This document shows positions 46,111-56,911 of a DNA stretch of 64,000 bases, in pieces; position 1 is the stretch's first letter, and each line of letters opens with the position of its first letter. Origin of the DNA: Pyxicephalus adspersus (taxonomy: Eukaryota; Chordata; Amphibia; Anura; Pyxicephalidae); the NCBI RefSeq assembly GCF_032062135.1, contig NC_092859.1, forward strand, positions 65,915,456 to 65,979,455. The letters run 5' to 3'. The notes under the pieces are model-generated. The model saw only the letters and a list, made by a program, of their open reading frames with translations. It was not told the origin of the DNA and searched no databases. The position numbers and the translations under genes were made by a program.

Positions 46111-47035
46111 AGGACCACAGAGTGGCACAATGACAGAGTCTGGAGTTGGGGACAGCATCAGGAGGCTACAGAGTGGCACAATGACAGAGTGTGGAGGTGG
46201 CAGCAGAATAAGAAGGCCACAGAGTGGCACAATGACAGAGTCTGGAGGTGGCGGCAACATGAGTAGGCCACAGAGCGGCAAGATGACATATGGTGGAGAT
46301 GGCAGCAGCAGAATGGGGAGACCGCAGAGCCGCAAGGTGACATAGTGTGGAGATGGCATCAGAAGCATCAGGAGACCACAGAGCGGCAAGGTGACATAGT
46401 ATGGAGATGGCAGCAGCAGCATCAGGAGAACACAGAGCGGCAACATGACATAGTGTGGAGATTATAGCAGCAGCATCAGTAGACCACAGAGCGGCAAGGT
46501 GACATATTGTGGAGATGACAGCAGCAGCATTAGGAGACCACAGAGCGGCAAGATAACATAGTGTGGAGAGGGCAGCAACAGCAGCATCAGGAGACCACCG
46601 AGAGCAAGGTGACATAGTGTGGAGATGGCAGCAGCAGCATCAGGAGACCACAGAGCAGCAAGGTGACATAGTGTGGAGATGGCAGCAGCAGCATCAGTAG
46701 ACCACACAGCCGCAAGGTGACATAGTGTGGAGATGGCAGCAGCAGCATCAGTAGACCACAGAGCGCAAGGTGACATAGTGTGGAGATGGCAGCAGCAGAA
46801 TAAGGAGGCCACAGAGTGGCACAATGACAGAGTCTGGAGTTGGCAACAGCATCAGAAGGCTACCGAGTGGCACAATGACAGAGTCTGGAGGTGGCGGCAA
46901 CAGCATCAGGAGACCACAGAGCGGAACGTTGACATAGTGTGGAGATGGCAGCAGCAGCATCAGGAGACCACAGAGCGGCAAGGTGACATAGTGTGGAGAT
47001 GGCAGCAGCAGCATCAGGAGACCACAAAGTGACCC
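45660..47035. repeat. Minisatellite of 51-bp then 54/57-bp units
   Basis: Tandem units such as CCACAGAGTGGCACAATGAC plus AGAGTCTGGAGGTGGCGGCA plus GCATCAGGAGG (51 bp) fill 45660-45905 and 46110-46265. From about 46265 a longer variant (ACCACAGAGCGGCAAGGTGA plus CATAGTGTGGAGATGGCAGC plus AGCAGCATCAGG-type) of 54 bp, sometimes 57 or shorter, runs to 47035, with a few 51-type units near 46800-46900. Most lengths are multiples of three, so both strands stay open over hundreds of bases. A hAT fragment interrupts the array at about 45905-46110. Confidence 0.9.
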
Positions 47036-47149
47036 GGTGACAGACTGGGGTGATGGGTGGCAATATCAGTACCAGCTGACAAAGGTGGGTGAAAGAAAGA
47101 GCAGTTGGCATCTGATGTGCAGCATCGAGCAGGTGGCAGCCTGGCCCAG

Positions 47150-48977
47150 TATCACAATTTTTGGATAACTTTGCCTCTTGGCTCCCACAAATTCTTTCCT
47201 ATGACCTGTCCACCCTCATCCTGGGTGACTTTAATGTTGCAGTGGATGAGCCCAACCATCCTGCTCTCCATTACTTCCTCTTTTGCACTCCCACAGAACA
47301 TAAACGTTTCCACACACATCGCTGGACATAGACCTGGTGTTTTCCAAACTCTGCGACCTCACCCACCTTGACAACTCGCCATTTCCCCTTTCTGATCACA
47401 ATCCTATCACCTTCAACCAATCAAACTCTTGCCCCCTTTTGCCACACCCCAAACCTGGTCAATGGCAGAGATATCTGTAACCTTGACCACAACCTATTCT
47501 CAAAGTGCCTTGCGTCCCTAACCCCCACTCTCTATAAAATCACCTCCCCAGATGAAGCTGCAAACCAGTTAAACCACTCTATTTCCTTGGCTCTGGATAA
47601 AGTTGCCCCTGCCACCTTCCTCTACTCCCGCCCTGCCAACCCCCGACCCTTGCACACCAATCACACCAAACAGCTACAAAAGACTGTTCGTGCAACTGAG
47701 AGCAAGTGGAGAAAATCTGGCCTCAGCGCTGACTTCATGGACTACAAAGCCAAGGTACAAAGCTTTAACACTAAACTCACTGTCACATAGCAAAATTACT
47801 CCTCTGGTGTCATTTCCACTAAGGCTTCCAACCCACGCAACCTCTTCCCAACAATTGACTCCCTCCTAAACCCCACACCTGCTACCCCAACAAAAACATT
47901 CACTGCCCATGACATAGCCACCTACTTTAGAGAGAAAATTGACAAAATCAGACATGATGTCTCTGCTCATCGGGCCACTCCAACCATATCCACCCCTTCC
48001 ACCTGTAAATCATCACTGGCCTCCCTCAGCTCTGTTACTGTGGATGAAGTCTTCTCTCTTCTCTCATCCTCTCCATCTCCATCACCTGTCTGCTTGACCC
48101 AATTCCCTCTGATCTATTCCGTGCCCATTCCTCCACCCTGGCCCCCGCCCTCACCAAACTATTCAACATCTCTCTTTCTACTGGTATTTACCCCTCCGCT
48201 TTCAAACATACCAAAATTTTCCCAATCCTGAGTAAACCCTCACTAGACCCCCCCTACCCTCTAGCTACCGTCCTATTTTCCTTCTCGAATACTGTATGTC
48301 TCCAAACTTCTTGAACACCTTGTCTATCATTGACAGTGACACTGCTCTATCCTGGTTTGCTTCCTACCTGTCTGACCACTTCTTTCAAGTTTCTTTCAAT
48401 AGTAACTCCTCACTAATTTGCCTCCCTGTTGGTGTTCCCCAACGGTCAGTCCTTATACAGGTTCTCTTTTCTCTGTACACCTCCTCTCTTTATGGTCTCA
48501 TATACTCCTTTGGCTCACAGTACCATCTGTATGCTGATGACAATCAAATCCGTCAGTCCACCCCTGACCTGTCTCCCTCAGTCCTGGATAAGGTCTCATG
48601 CTGCCTGTCAGCCATCTCATCATGGATGTCTGACCGATTTTTGAAGATCAACCTGGATAAAACAGAACTCATCATCAGCCCCCTCAAATTCCAAATCTCC
48701 CCCTGACATATATCTAACTGTTAACAACACTGTTATTCGGCCTTCCCCTCAGGCACATTGTCTTGGTGTCACCTTTGACTCTGCCCTCTCATTTACCCCC
48801 CATATTCAGAACATTTCCAGGTCCTGTCACTTTCACCTACCCAACATCTCCAAAATCTGCCCCTACCTGTCCCCTGAGACCACTAAACTCCTTGTACATG
48901 CTTTTATCATCTCTCGTCTGGACTACTGCTTTGCCTTCAAATCCCTCCACAGTTATCATCCAGTTATCACAGTTAGC
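47150..48977 (+). pseudogene. L2-type LINE, endonuclease and reverse transcriptase (broken)
   Basis: The AP-type endonuclease end is visible: LDNFASWLPQILSYDLSTLI, then LGDFNVAVDEPNH near 47220-47260 and SDHNPITFN near 47392-47418. A linker (SPDEAANQLNHSISLALDKV) leads to the reverse transcriptase. There the GVPQGSVLGP box reads [11 protein letters not shown] near 48430-48460, the active site is intact as YADDN near 48530-48545, and [20 protein letters not shown] follows. The C-terminal part is present to about 48960 (LVHAFIISRLDYC-like). There are several frameshifts. It is the same family as the copies at 27146 and 34640. Confidence 0.85.
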
Positions 48978-49790
48978 ATCCAGAGAGTAGTGATAATTTA
49001 TTCATATTCTGAATGGTCTAAGGTTGTATAAGTTTCTTTGTATAGATTTCAATGTAGTAACAATAGAAATCCCGGTCCTCAGAGAAATTTGCTTCCGTGA
49101 AACCGGTCCCTGGGGCCAAAAAGGTTGGGGACCGCTGGTCTAAGGTGTTACTGGTGTACCCCAGGGTTCAGTGTTAGGACCTTTACTGTTTAAAATCTTT
49201 ATAAATGATATAGAGTTTGAGATTAAATATACTATTTCTGGGTTTGCAAATGACACCAAACTATGTAATGGAATTATGTCCATACAGAATGTCTATAATG
49301 TACAAGCAGACCTGGATGTCCTGTTTGATTGGGCAGTTAGGTGGCAAATGACATTTAAAATTGATAAATGTAAAGTTATGCACTTGGGGGAAAACAACAT
49401 ACATGCTTTCATACTGTCTACGGGGAATACATTTTTGGGAGTCAAAAATGGAAAAGGATCTGAGGGTTCTGGTAGATCGAAGACTTAATAATAGCATGCA
49501 ATGCCGAGCTGCAAAATCTAAAGGTAGTAAAAGTACTTTCTTGTAATATAAAATTAATATACTGCAGAGATTGAGATATAATCCTGCCTCTGTACAAAGT
49601 CCAGTTTTGGGAACAAGTTCACTAAAAGGATATTGTGGAATTGGAGAGAGTGCAGAGAAGGGCAACTTAACTAATGAAATGAATGGAGGAGCTCAGCTAT
49701 GAGAAGAGATTAGCTGAACTGAATATATTCTCCCTTGAGAAGAAACACTTAGGGGGGGGATATTATCACCTATATAAATATATATAATTT
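48978..49790 (+). pseudogene. CR1-type LINE reverse transcriptase fragment
   Basis: The frame starts QRVVIIYSYSEWSK near 48981-49022, is interrupted by a small hAT remnant, and resumes with the GVPQGSVLGP box split by a shift near 49155. It continues PLLFKIFINDIEFEIKYTIS, GFANDTKLC (the usual FADD active site reads FAND, so one catalytic Asp is lost), VQADLDVLFDWAVRWQMTF, KCKVMHLGENN, and in another frame VLVDRRLNNSMQCRAAKSKG. Decayed homology runs to about 49790. This is a different LINE clade from the L2 immediately upstream. Confidence 0.85.
49024..49137. mobile_element. Small hAT-type remnant inside CR1, with 8-bp flanking duplication
   Basis: The right end reads CCAAAAAGGTTGGGGACCGC TG, a common hAT terminal sequence (complement CAGCGGTCCCCAACC). 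GTCTAAGG occurs directly on both sides (49016-49023 and 49138-49145), the size expected for hAT. The left end lacks a matching terminal repeat, so the copy is shortened there. Confidence 0.7.
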
Positions 49791-49939
49791 ATCCATAAAT
49801 AGAATTCTCTTCCAAACTATTCACTTTAGGATCGTTACAAATGAAAAGAGGGCACTTTGTATGGGTATTAATAAAGTAATAAAGCTATAAAGTAAAGATA
49901 AAAAAGACTGTGCATCCAGGGAACATCTAATTACCTCAG

Positions 49940-51670
49940 GGAATCAAGAAGGGATTTTTTTCCCCTGTTGGAGCAAATTGACCAAAAAATCATTGATGGC
50001 CTTTCTCTGTTCGTATAGTCGGTCCAACATATGGAGGGTGGAATTCCAACGGGTGGAAATGTCACATATCAGCCTATGTTGGGGGATGCTATTCTGCCGC
50101 TGCAGCTCAAGGAGGGTGTGCTTTGCGGTGTACGAGTGGCTGAAGTGCATGCAAAGTTTCCTGGCCATTTTTATGATGACTTGCAGATTGGTGGAAGACT
50201 TCAGGAACCGCTTGACAACCAGATTGAACACGTGTGCCAAGCAGGGTGCATGGCTCAGACTTCCTTGACGCAGCGCCGACACAATGTTCTTCCTGTTGTC
50301 GGTCACCATGGTTCTGATTTTGAGTTGTCGCGGAGAAAGCCATGATTCCATCTCTTGATGACTCACAAGAAACAGTTCCTCCCCTGTGTGACTCTGTTCC
50401 CCCAGGCAAATCAGGTGCAGAACAGCGTGACACCGCCGTGCCCTGCACATGTGGTATGCTGTGAACACTGTGAATTGTCCCTGCAGTGGAGGCTGAGGAC
50501 ACGGTGGAGGATGAGGAGGCAGAGACGGACGTTGTCGCAGGACCAGTGGCCTGAGAACGTGGAGGTCGGAAGCGGTGTCACCTGGCCAAGTTGCTGGTGT
50601 GACTGTGCAGGAATCACATTCACCCAGTGGGCCTTAAAGGACATCTATTGTCCCTGACGGTAGTTACAGCTCCACACGTCGGCGCTGCCGTGCACTTTGG
50701 CAGACACCGTCAGGCTCAAGGACTGGCCCACCTTCTGTTCTACATATTTGTGCAGGGCTGGTACTGCCTTTTTTGCAAAGAAATGACGGCTTGGGACTCT
50801 CCACCTCGGCTCGGCACAAGCCATCAGTTCTCTGAAAGGTGCAGAATCTAAGGTGGCTGCAGCACCAGTAACTTGGACAGGAGCACATTCAGCTTCTGCG
50901 CTGTTGGATGAGTGCACGCATACTGTTGTCTCTTGGCAATCGCTTTGGTGATCGATTGCTGACGGAATGACTGACGATGAGTAGGAGGAGCAGGAGCATC
51001 TGGACCAGCAGAAGATGGAAATGACATACAGCTCCCTTCGGCTGAGGTGGTGGAGCCTTGACTGCCTGAAAGCCGGTGAGGGCCACTGGGTGATGCAGAG
51101 GTTGCTGCAGCAGGCTTGACCACCACATCGGAGCCACGGTTCTCCCAGGCCACGTTATGGTGACGCTGCATATGTTGACGCAAAGCCCAGGTACCAATGA
51201 AGCCACGCTTCACCTTCTGCCCACAAATGTTACCATGTTAACCTCCTCTGGAGGCTTAACAAAAAACTGCCACACCGCTGAGTAAGTGATTTTCCCCCCA
51301 ACAATCCGCACTGACTCACTGCTACCGCCGCTGCCTCCGTGAACTCCTGCACCACTACTTCCCGGGCAGTTAGGCTGCTGCGATGCAGGTGGTCTACACC
51401 GGGCACGTTTGGCTCCCGACCTCCCACTGCTGCCACCCTGCTGACTACCAGCCATGCTACCACCTTGCTGGCTCAGCCGCTGCCTCACTGGCAAGCTGCC
51501 ACCATCTTCTCCTGATAATGATGAAGCCACTTCTTCACCCGGCTCCCATGTGCGATCGGCTTCATCATCATCGAGTAGTGTATGCACGTCACTGATGTCC
51601 TCCTTAATGGTCTCTTCGTCAGGAGCCTGACTGTTCGCAACACCACCTCCCACGCCACTCTCCTCATCAC
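49940..51670 (-). pseudogene. hAT transposase with BED zinc finger (broken)
   Basis: Reading leftward: an acidic, Ser/Gly-rich N-terminus (51210-51653); a BED-type finger spread over a frame change (SAVWQFFVKPPEEVNMVT, then ICGQKVKRGFIGTWALRQHM with QRHH near 51160-51240); a linker with AKRQQYACTHPTAQKLNVL; EPRWRVPSRHFFAKKAVPAL near 50780-50840; GQSLSLTVSAKVHGSADVWS near 50690-50750; then the catalytic region VTDNRKNIVSALRQGSLSHA, PCLAHVFNLVVKRFL and STRWNSTLHMLDRLYEQRKA near 49990-50300. The C-terminal dimerisation region is cut off at about 49940. Frames change at least four times. Upstream DNA to 52200 may be its 5' leader. Confidence 0.9.
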
Positions 51671-53930
51671 TACTTGACCGCCTTGTGGAGAAAGCGGAGG
51701 ATGTCTCCTCCAGATCTTGGCTGGGCAGTAGCTGCTGACTGTCCTCTACTAGCTCGTAGAGTTGTATAGTGGAGCTGAGCCCACTGAGCTATATATACTG
51801 TATAGTGGAGCTGAGCCCACAGCATACAATACTTCTGTGGCTGAGGGAACAGCAAAGGAAAGAGGCAAGTTGAGGACAGGTGAGGGCACAGGGTCTGCTC
51901 CCAGGGCATGCCAACTAAGGTTGTGTCTGACGAACCCAATGACTGTTAGCTGGGGGTGTCTGATGTCACTTGGGATGAATTGGATGATCAAGTTAACCTA
52001 TCTAGAATCGCTGGGTTGCTGGTCAAGACACGACCGCTAGATGACACCGGGAGCTCAGGACTCTCGCTGCGACTCCTGCTGACACGCCCCCTTGCTCTTC
52101 TGCGACCTCTGCCTGCGCCAGAAACATTAAGGCCTCTGCCACTCCTCTGTGCATGGCATGCCACTTCTCTGACATTCAATGTGCATGCATGAACAAACAT
52201 GTATGCTTATGCAACTAAAAAGAACCCCCCTCCGCTAAAAAATTTTTTAAAATTCACTCACCTGAATGATGAAGCGCAGGTCTCTTTATGCAAACAAGGG
52301 CCGCAGTATGATGATAACGCAGATATGAAACTTTTAGGCATCATGCATGTCTGTACATTAAAAAACGTGTGTTAAGGCTGCTTCTCTCATATTCCTCAGC
52401 CTAAGAACTCACTGTCTTTAATCCTTCAGATCTCCAAACCCTGGTTTGTAACTACTTGAAATTTTGAGGATCCTACTAGCTACTACTGAACCACATTTCT
52501 TGGAGGTTGTTGCAGTTTAAAAAGCAAATGCATCTAGGAGGCCAAAATCGGAAAGGCCCATTTATGCCTCCCCCGGGCCACTTGCCTAGCAAGGGGAATT
52601 GGGGTATTACCCCTAAATTTATACCTACATTTCAAGGAACCCCAATTTATTGGGAATAGTGAGGTGCATAAACTAGAAAATGTAGGTTCAAGTGGGGGAC
52701 ACTTGCTCCTTCCTATGTAAATGGGCCCGGGGGTACACTTTTTCAATTAAGGACTCCTATGTGCACTTTCTTTGAAAAATGCATTCCCAATGTAGGATTT
52801 TAAATAGTGTTTTCAATTGGGATCCTCATATTTTCAAATGCTTGAAATGTGGTAGACTGAGAGTTTGGAGATATTTTGGGACTATTTTCTATGTGGGTCC
52901 TCTATGCTTGTACACAGCGTTGTAAGGCTGCAAGATATGACATGCAGAACTCCCACACACAGATATCACACTGTCTCCATGATGTTGTTACACATGCCCA
53001 CAGAGTGGATATAATTTCCCAAGTATTATTTTATATAGAAGCCACAGCACAGCTATAGAATGGGGGAGAGATCATCTCATTCTAGCTGTGCTGTTCTCCC
53101 TGCCCAGTTATTATCGGCAGCTGGAATGCTCTGTGCGGATGACAGCTGAGAATGGAGCTTCCTCTATTGATCTTTAAATGGATTAGAACTGCAGATGAGA
53201 GCTGGATAGAGGTCCACACACCTAAAGTTGGCTGTTGACAACTATGTATATGCACATATTTCGATGGGTGTAAATATGGTTTGTAAAAATCTTCATGATT
53301 CCACTCCATTAAGCTCAATCGGAGGTAGATCATTTGAAGAGCACTAATTGGCCTCCTCGCTATCACGCAAGACTGGAAATTATCTTTCTTTGCCCGGAGG
53401 ACAGTGGAAGCCTTCTGGTAGAATGTCCTCTGGATAGCTGAGACCACAATCCTGATTTTGGTGAAGGCACATCATTCGACTGTCTCACATAGAAATTCAC
53501 GTATTTTGTATTTATCCACTTTTTGGTTTGTTGTTTGTTTTTTTTTTCTGTGTCAACAAAATAAATCCACATGTGCTGCATTATCTGACCTAATGCAACG
53601 GAGCTTACATTTTTCCCCTAGATTGTATGTATGTATGTCTGGCACTTATCTCTGCTTCACTAAAACTGGATAAACAGAGTTCACATCTAGGAGCACAATA
53701 TTGTTTTTACAAAGGTTTAACTAGGATTAAGCTTAGTGGGGTGGCATACCCATATATATCTCCACATAATACTAACAAACAAACAGTTTACAATTGCAAC
53801 CAAACTATGTCAATTTGCAAAAAATATCAATCAATCAATCAATCAATCAGTCAATCAGTGATATCTTTTTTTTGTTTTTAAGAGGTGTTTGGTTGTTATC
53901 AAAATAACTCACATTTTGTTTCTCTTTTTC
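51671..53930. other. Probable hAT 5' leader, then unassigned sequence
   Basis: 51750-51830 contains a direct repeat (TGTATAGTGGAGCTGAGCCC at 51761 and about 51798). 51956-52200 is CpG-richer and probably the hAT element's upstream part. From 52230 on no family is recognised. A short palindrome lies at about 53047-53090 (CACAGCTATAGAATG against CATTCTAGCTGTG). (ATCA)n occupies about 53826-53850. Confidence 0.4.
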
Positions 53931-53935
53931 TTTAG

Positions 53936-54592
53936 ACAATGATTATGCAATGCTATGACCAGCAGCCATCCATTTATGCCAAGCGCAGGATTGCAGAGAA
54001 GATGACAGACAGGCTCTGGACCCCAGCAGGTAGGCGTCCAACTGTGGGCCAAATACAGAACACATGGAGCGACCTGAAGCAAAGGAAAGCAGATTTAGTC
54101 TGCAAAGTGGGGGACTGCATCCTGTCTGGTAAGTTTTGCATTTTGTCTTCTCCTCTCCTCTATAACGTTAGAATCAACTTTTGTAATATATGTTGCAATT
54201 CAACACATTCTCACACTACTTTCACCATTTTTAGTTACAAATACTAAGAAAGATCTAGCAAGATTTCATGTAGCTTCCAGTCATTAATCATGCATCAAAT
54301 GAAGGTTCTTTCTAGGTTGTTGGCTAGCATGAAGAAAAAAAGACATGAGTTGTTTAGTTGTCCATAGTTGTACTGACAAATGTTTGCTCAGAATTTTTTT
54401 ACGTAGGCAAAAAGTATCAGTTAGAAGTTCTGGGTTAATCTATCCCCCTAACTAACCTTACAAATCTACTTTAGTCCTGCCCATCCACTTTCTCTTGGTG
54501 TTCATTTTTTATCTACAGCTAGTGAAGTGCCCTTGCCAGCACCTTCTACACAGGACACAAGTTCCTCATCTGAATGTATTTCTCCTTTTTAG
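53936..54592 (+). pseudogene. Harbinger-type Myb/SANT-like gene, two exons
   Basis: An exon at 53936-54128 lies between an acceptor (TTTTTCTTTAG) and a donor (CTGGTAAGT) and reads YDQQPSIYAKRRIAEKMTDR, LWTPAGRRPTVGQIQNTWSD, LKQRKADLVCKVGDCILS, a Myb/SANT-like helix set typical of Harbinger accessory proteins. A second exon starts at 54519 (acceptor TTATCTACAG); the phase fits, giving SASEVPLPAPSTQDTSSSSE and a stop at 54590-54592. The first exons of the gene are missing, so it is probably partial. Both exons are open. Confidence 0.6.
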
Positions 54593-55469
54593 ATATTGTG
54601 AACATTCCTTTAGAACCATGAATCCAAACTAGGATATAGTTTGTTAGGCCTAGCTCCATCAAGTATTATTAGAAGTGTATGACTAGCTACATGTCTAGAC
54701 AGCTTTTAACAGAAGACAAAGGTTAAATGTCACTTAGCCAAGTATTTCCCTTGTGAAAACCCACAACCTTCATTGGCAACAAACTGCATCACTTTAGTTT
54801 CATAGCCATAATTAGCTTGGCCCCAGTAATAACCTTTCTTTCTTGCTTGACACAGTGTAAACAGCAAAACAGTCATAACTTGCTGAGATTACATAACTTG
54901 AATTCTTTAGCACTGTGCAATTTAAGAACTAGTTTTATATTATACTATTACATTTGCACAGTACTTACCTATCTTATTTTTTGGTCTCCTTCCACATACA
55001 CAGCCAGTTCCACATTGATGGAGCCAGCCAGCCCTCCTGAGGTTCCATGGCCGCCAGATGTTGTTGTTTTCGTGTAGGAGCGTAAGGACCTGTTCCAAAT
55101 TATTTGAACTTGGGGCAGACATCCTTGACTCCAGTACTCTATCAAAATGGCCAACCAGCCTCTGAGTGAGGCTTAGAAGCTGGCTGCCCACACTGGGTTG
55201 ACCACAATCCACCTGCATCAACTGGTTGCTACAAAGGAAAAAAAGAAAAATTACTACAATATCACATAACTTTGTGGGTCACCATAACATTATGCAGACG
55301 GCATCCTGACATTGGAACATCAACAAATGTTAGACAAAATGTTAGACACATATATTCTAAATCCTAAACATTAAACAGGGGTTGATTACGGAAACCTCAG
55401 ATGTCTCCTCTTCTTCTTGTGGTAAATGTCCACCTTAGGGACCCTAAACAAAAAAAAAAAACACAAATG

Positions 55470-55565
55470 GAACACATTGGGAAAGGTTTATTCCCCCAAC
55501 TCATCCCAAAATAAACACTAATGGACCAGTTCGTGGCTACCTCCACAGGGGATGCAGCCCGTGAA
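55470..55565. repeat. 96-bp segment identical to 56231-56326
   Basis: All 96 bases (starting GAACACATTGGGAAAGG, ending GATGCAGCCCGTGAA) recur exactly in the same orientation at 56231-56326. It is followed without a gap by two more segments that are each identical to other places in the window. Confidence 0.95.
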
Positions 55566-55691
55566 TGCATTACATATTTCAGCACATCATGTTTGTGAAT
55601 CTGCCAATTAAGGCGATTAGTTTTCAGCTGCACGATTCAGGAGAATCTGTTAAGCTCTGTCAAAGGAGATCATAGCTGTTAATTAGCGCAC
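55566..55691. repeat. Two abutting segments identical to 58431-58462 and 60330-60424
   Basis: 55566-55597 (TGCATTACATATTTCAGCAC...) is identical to 58431-58462 inside the Harbinger transposase tail. 55597-55691 (ATCTGCCAATTAAGGCGATT...TTAATTAGCGCAC) is identical over 95 bases to 60330-60424, the left end of the next Harbinger copy. Confidence 0.95.
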
Positions 55692-56230
55692 ACCTGTTCC
55701 CTGTTCTGTGCGCATCTACAATCCAATACAGGTCAATTTGAATCTTTAATGCTTCATCTCTTTTTGGGTAAGAGCTACTTTTTTTGTTACATTTTACTCA
55801 TTCACAAAATTGCTTTATTGTAACATTTGTTGCACATGGTGTTTTGATACTTTTTTGCTTGGTTGCAACACTGCAAACTAATTGATACTAAGCTGTATAC
55901 ATACTAATTAGTTTTTTTTAAAAAAACTGTAAAAAAAATGAAAAAAATATGACCAAGCATTTTGGATCTGAATCAAATTTCATTCTAGTTTGGCTTTAGA
56001 GAAATCAAATATTTGAAAAAAAGATTGTTGGCAAAGATGTTCTAATATGTATGTATCAAGGAACATTTAGTGATTTCACTTGTGTGTGTATGTCAAAATT
56101 CATTTAAATGTATAGAGATACATATGCATTTTTATTATTACTATTTTAACTTGACTGGTTTGGGAGGGGGGATCAAGTAAGTATGCTTGAATGGTATGCA
56201 TTGATGTGGCTTTTTGTAATCTTCATTATT

Positions 56231-56326
56231 GAACACATTGGGAAAGGTTTATTCCCCCAACTCATCCCAAAATAAACACTAATGGACCAGTTCGTGGCTA
56301 CCTCCACAGGGGATGCAGCCCGTGAA
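56231..56326. repeat. Second copy of the 96-bp identical segment
   Basis: Identical to 55470-55565. Here it joins the minus-strand accessory gene region at 56327. Confidence 0.95.
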
Positions 56327-56911
56327 AACTCTTCAGAACCAGAAACCAGCAGACATGGATGTTCTACAAAGGCCCATGATATATCACATCAAAATTAATG
56401 AATATGGTGACAAGTCTTCACATATCAAAAGTCTCCAATATTTCGCACAGGCAAAATTATTTTTTACATTCAGACAGAAACGTAACCTGAGGGAGCTGCC
56501 TGTTAGTCTATGGACTGAAGACCCTGGGGTAGTAGTGGTGGCGGGGCCGGTAGCAGCAGCGACTGGGGCGGTGGTGGTGGCCATTCTCCTTGGCTCCATT
56601 TTACTAGAAGGAAAAAAAAAAGTGTTATGGGACAACACACCAAAAACATTTTTGGACGAATAAAGTAAATGGTCCATTTTTACTTTTAGTTCTGTTTTCC
56701 TTGTAGCAGCCTTCTGTTTGTGTGTTGTATTTTTTTTTTTCTCAATTTTTTGTTTGCATGCAGAATGACTAAGAAGCTCTGTGAAAATATATAGAGATAC
56801 AGTATGTGCACATGTTTATGCGTGTTATGTGCGCACTATCATGCGCATTACGTGCGCACATTCATGCGCACTTAAATGTGCGCCTGGGCGAGGATTGTGC
56901 ATGTTGTTATC

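Larger units (their letters stand above)
54985..56602 (-). pseudogene. Second Harbinger Myb-type accessory gene, minus strand, DNA-binding domain lost
   Basis: Reading leftward: MEPRRMATTTAPVAAATGPA at 56600-56540, a start like that of the gene at 19661 (low-complexity Thr/Ala). Then a jump without the Myb domain; an exon near 55385-55440 (acceptor TTTTTTGTTTAG, reading GHLPQEEEETSEVSVINP, comparable to DPHQQEEVVEP at 20837-20870); and an exon ending near 54985 that starts at 55229 (acceptor TTCCTTTGTAG), reading NQLMQVDCGQPSVG and LLSLTQRLVGHFDRVLESRM. It diverges from the HARBI1-type gene at 56912, the usual Harbinger arrangement. The interior is scrambled by the segments at 55470-55691. 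Confidence 0.5.

Noticed and set aside
45598..47111. Many overlapping open frames of 60-150 codons on both strands
   Set aside because: They are a by-product of a tandem unit whose length is a multiple of three and lacks stops; no domain is present.
53047..53090. Short palindrome as a transcription terminator
   Set aside because: Hairpin terminators of that kind are bacterial; in this eukaryotic, gene-free context it is just a foldback.
53082..53447. 121-codon minus-strand frame
   Set aside because: It starts in no recognised gene, has no known motif and overlaps a palindrome; length alone is not enough.
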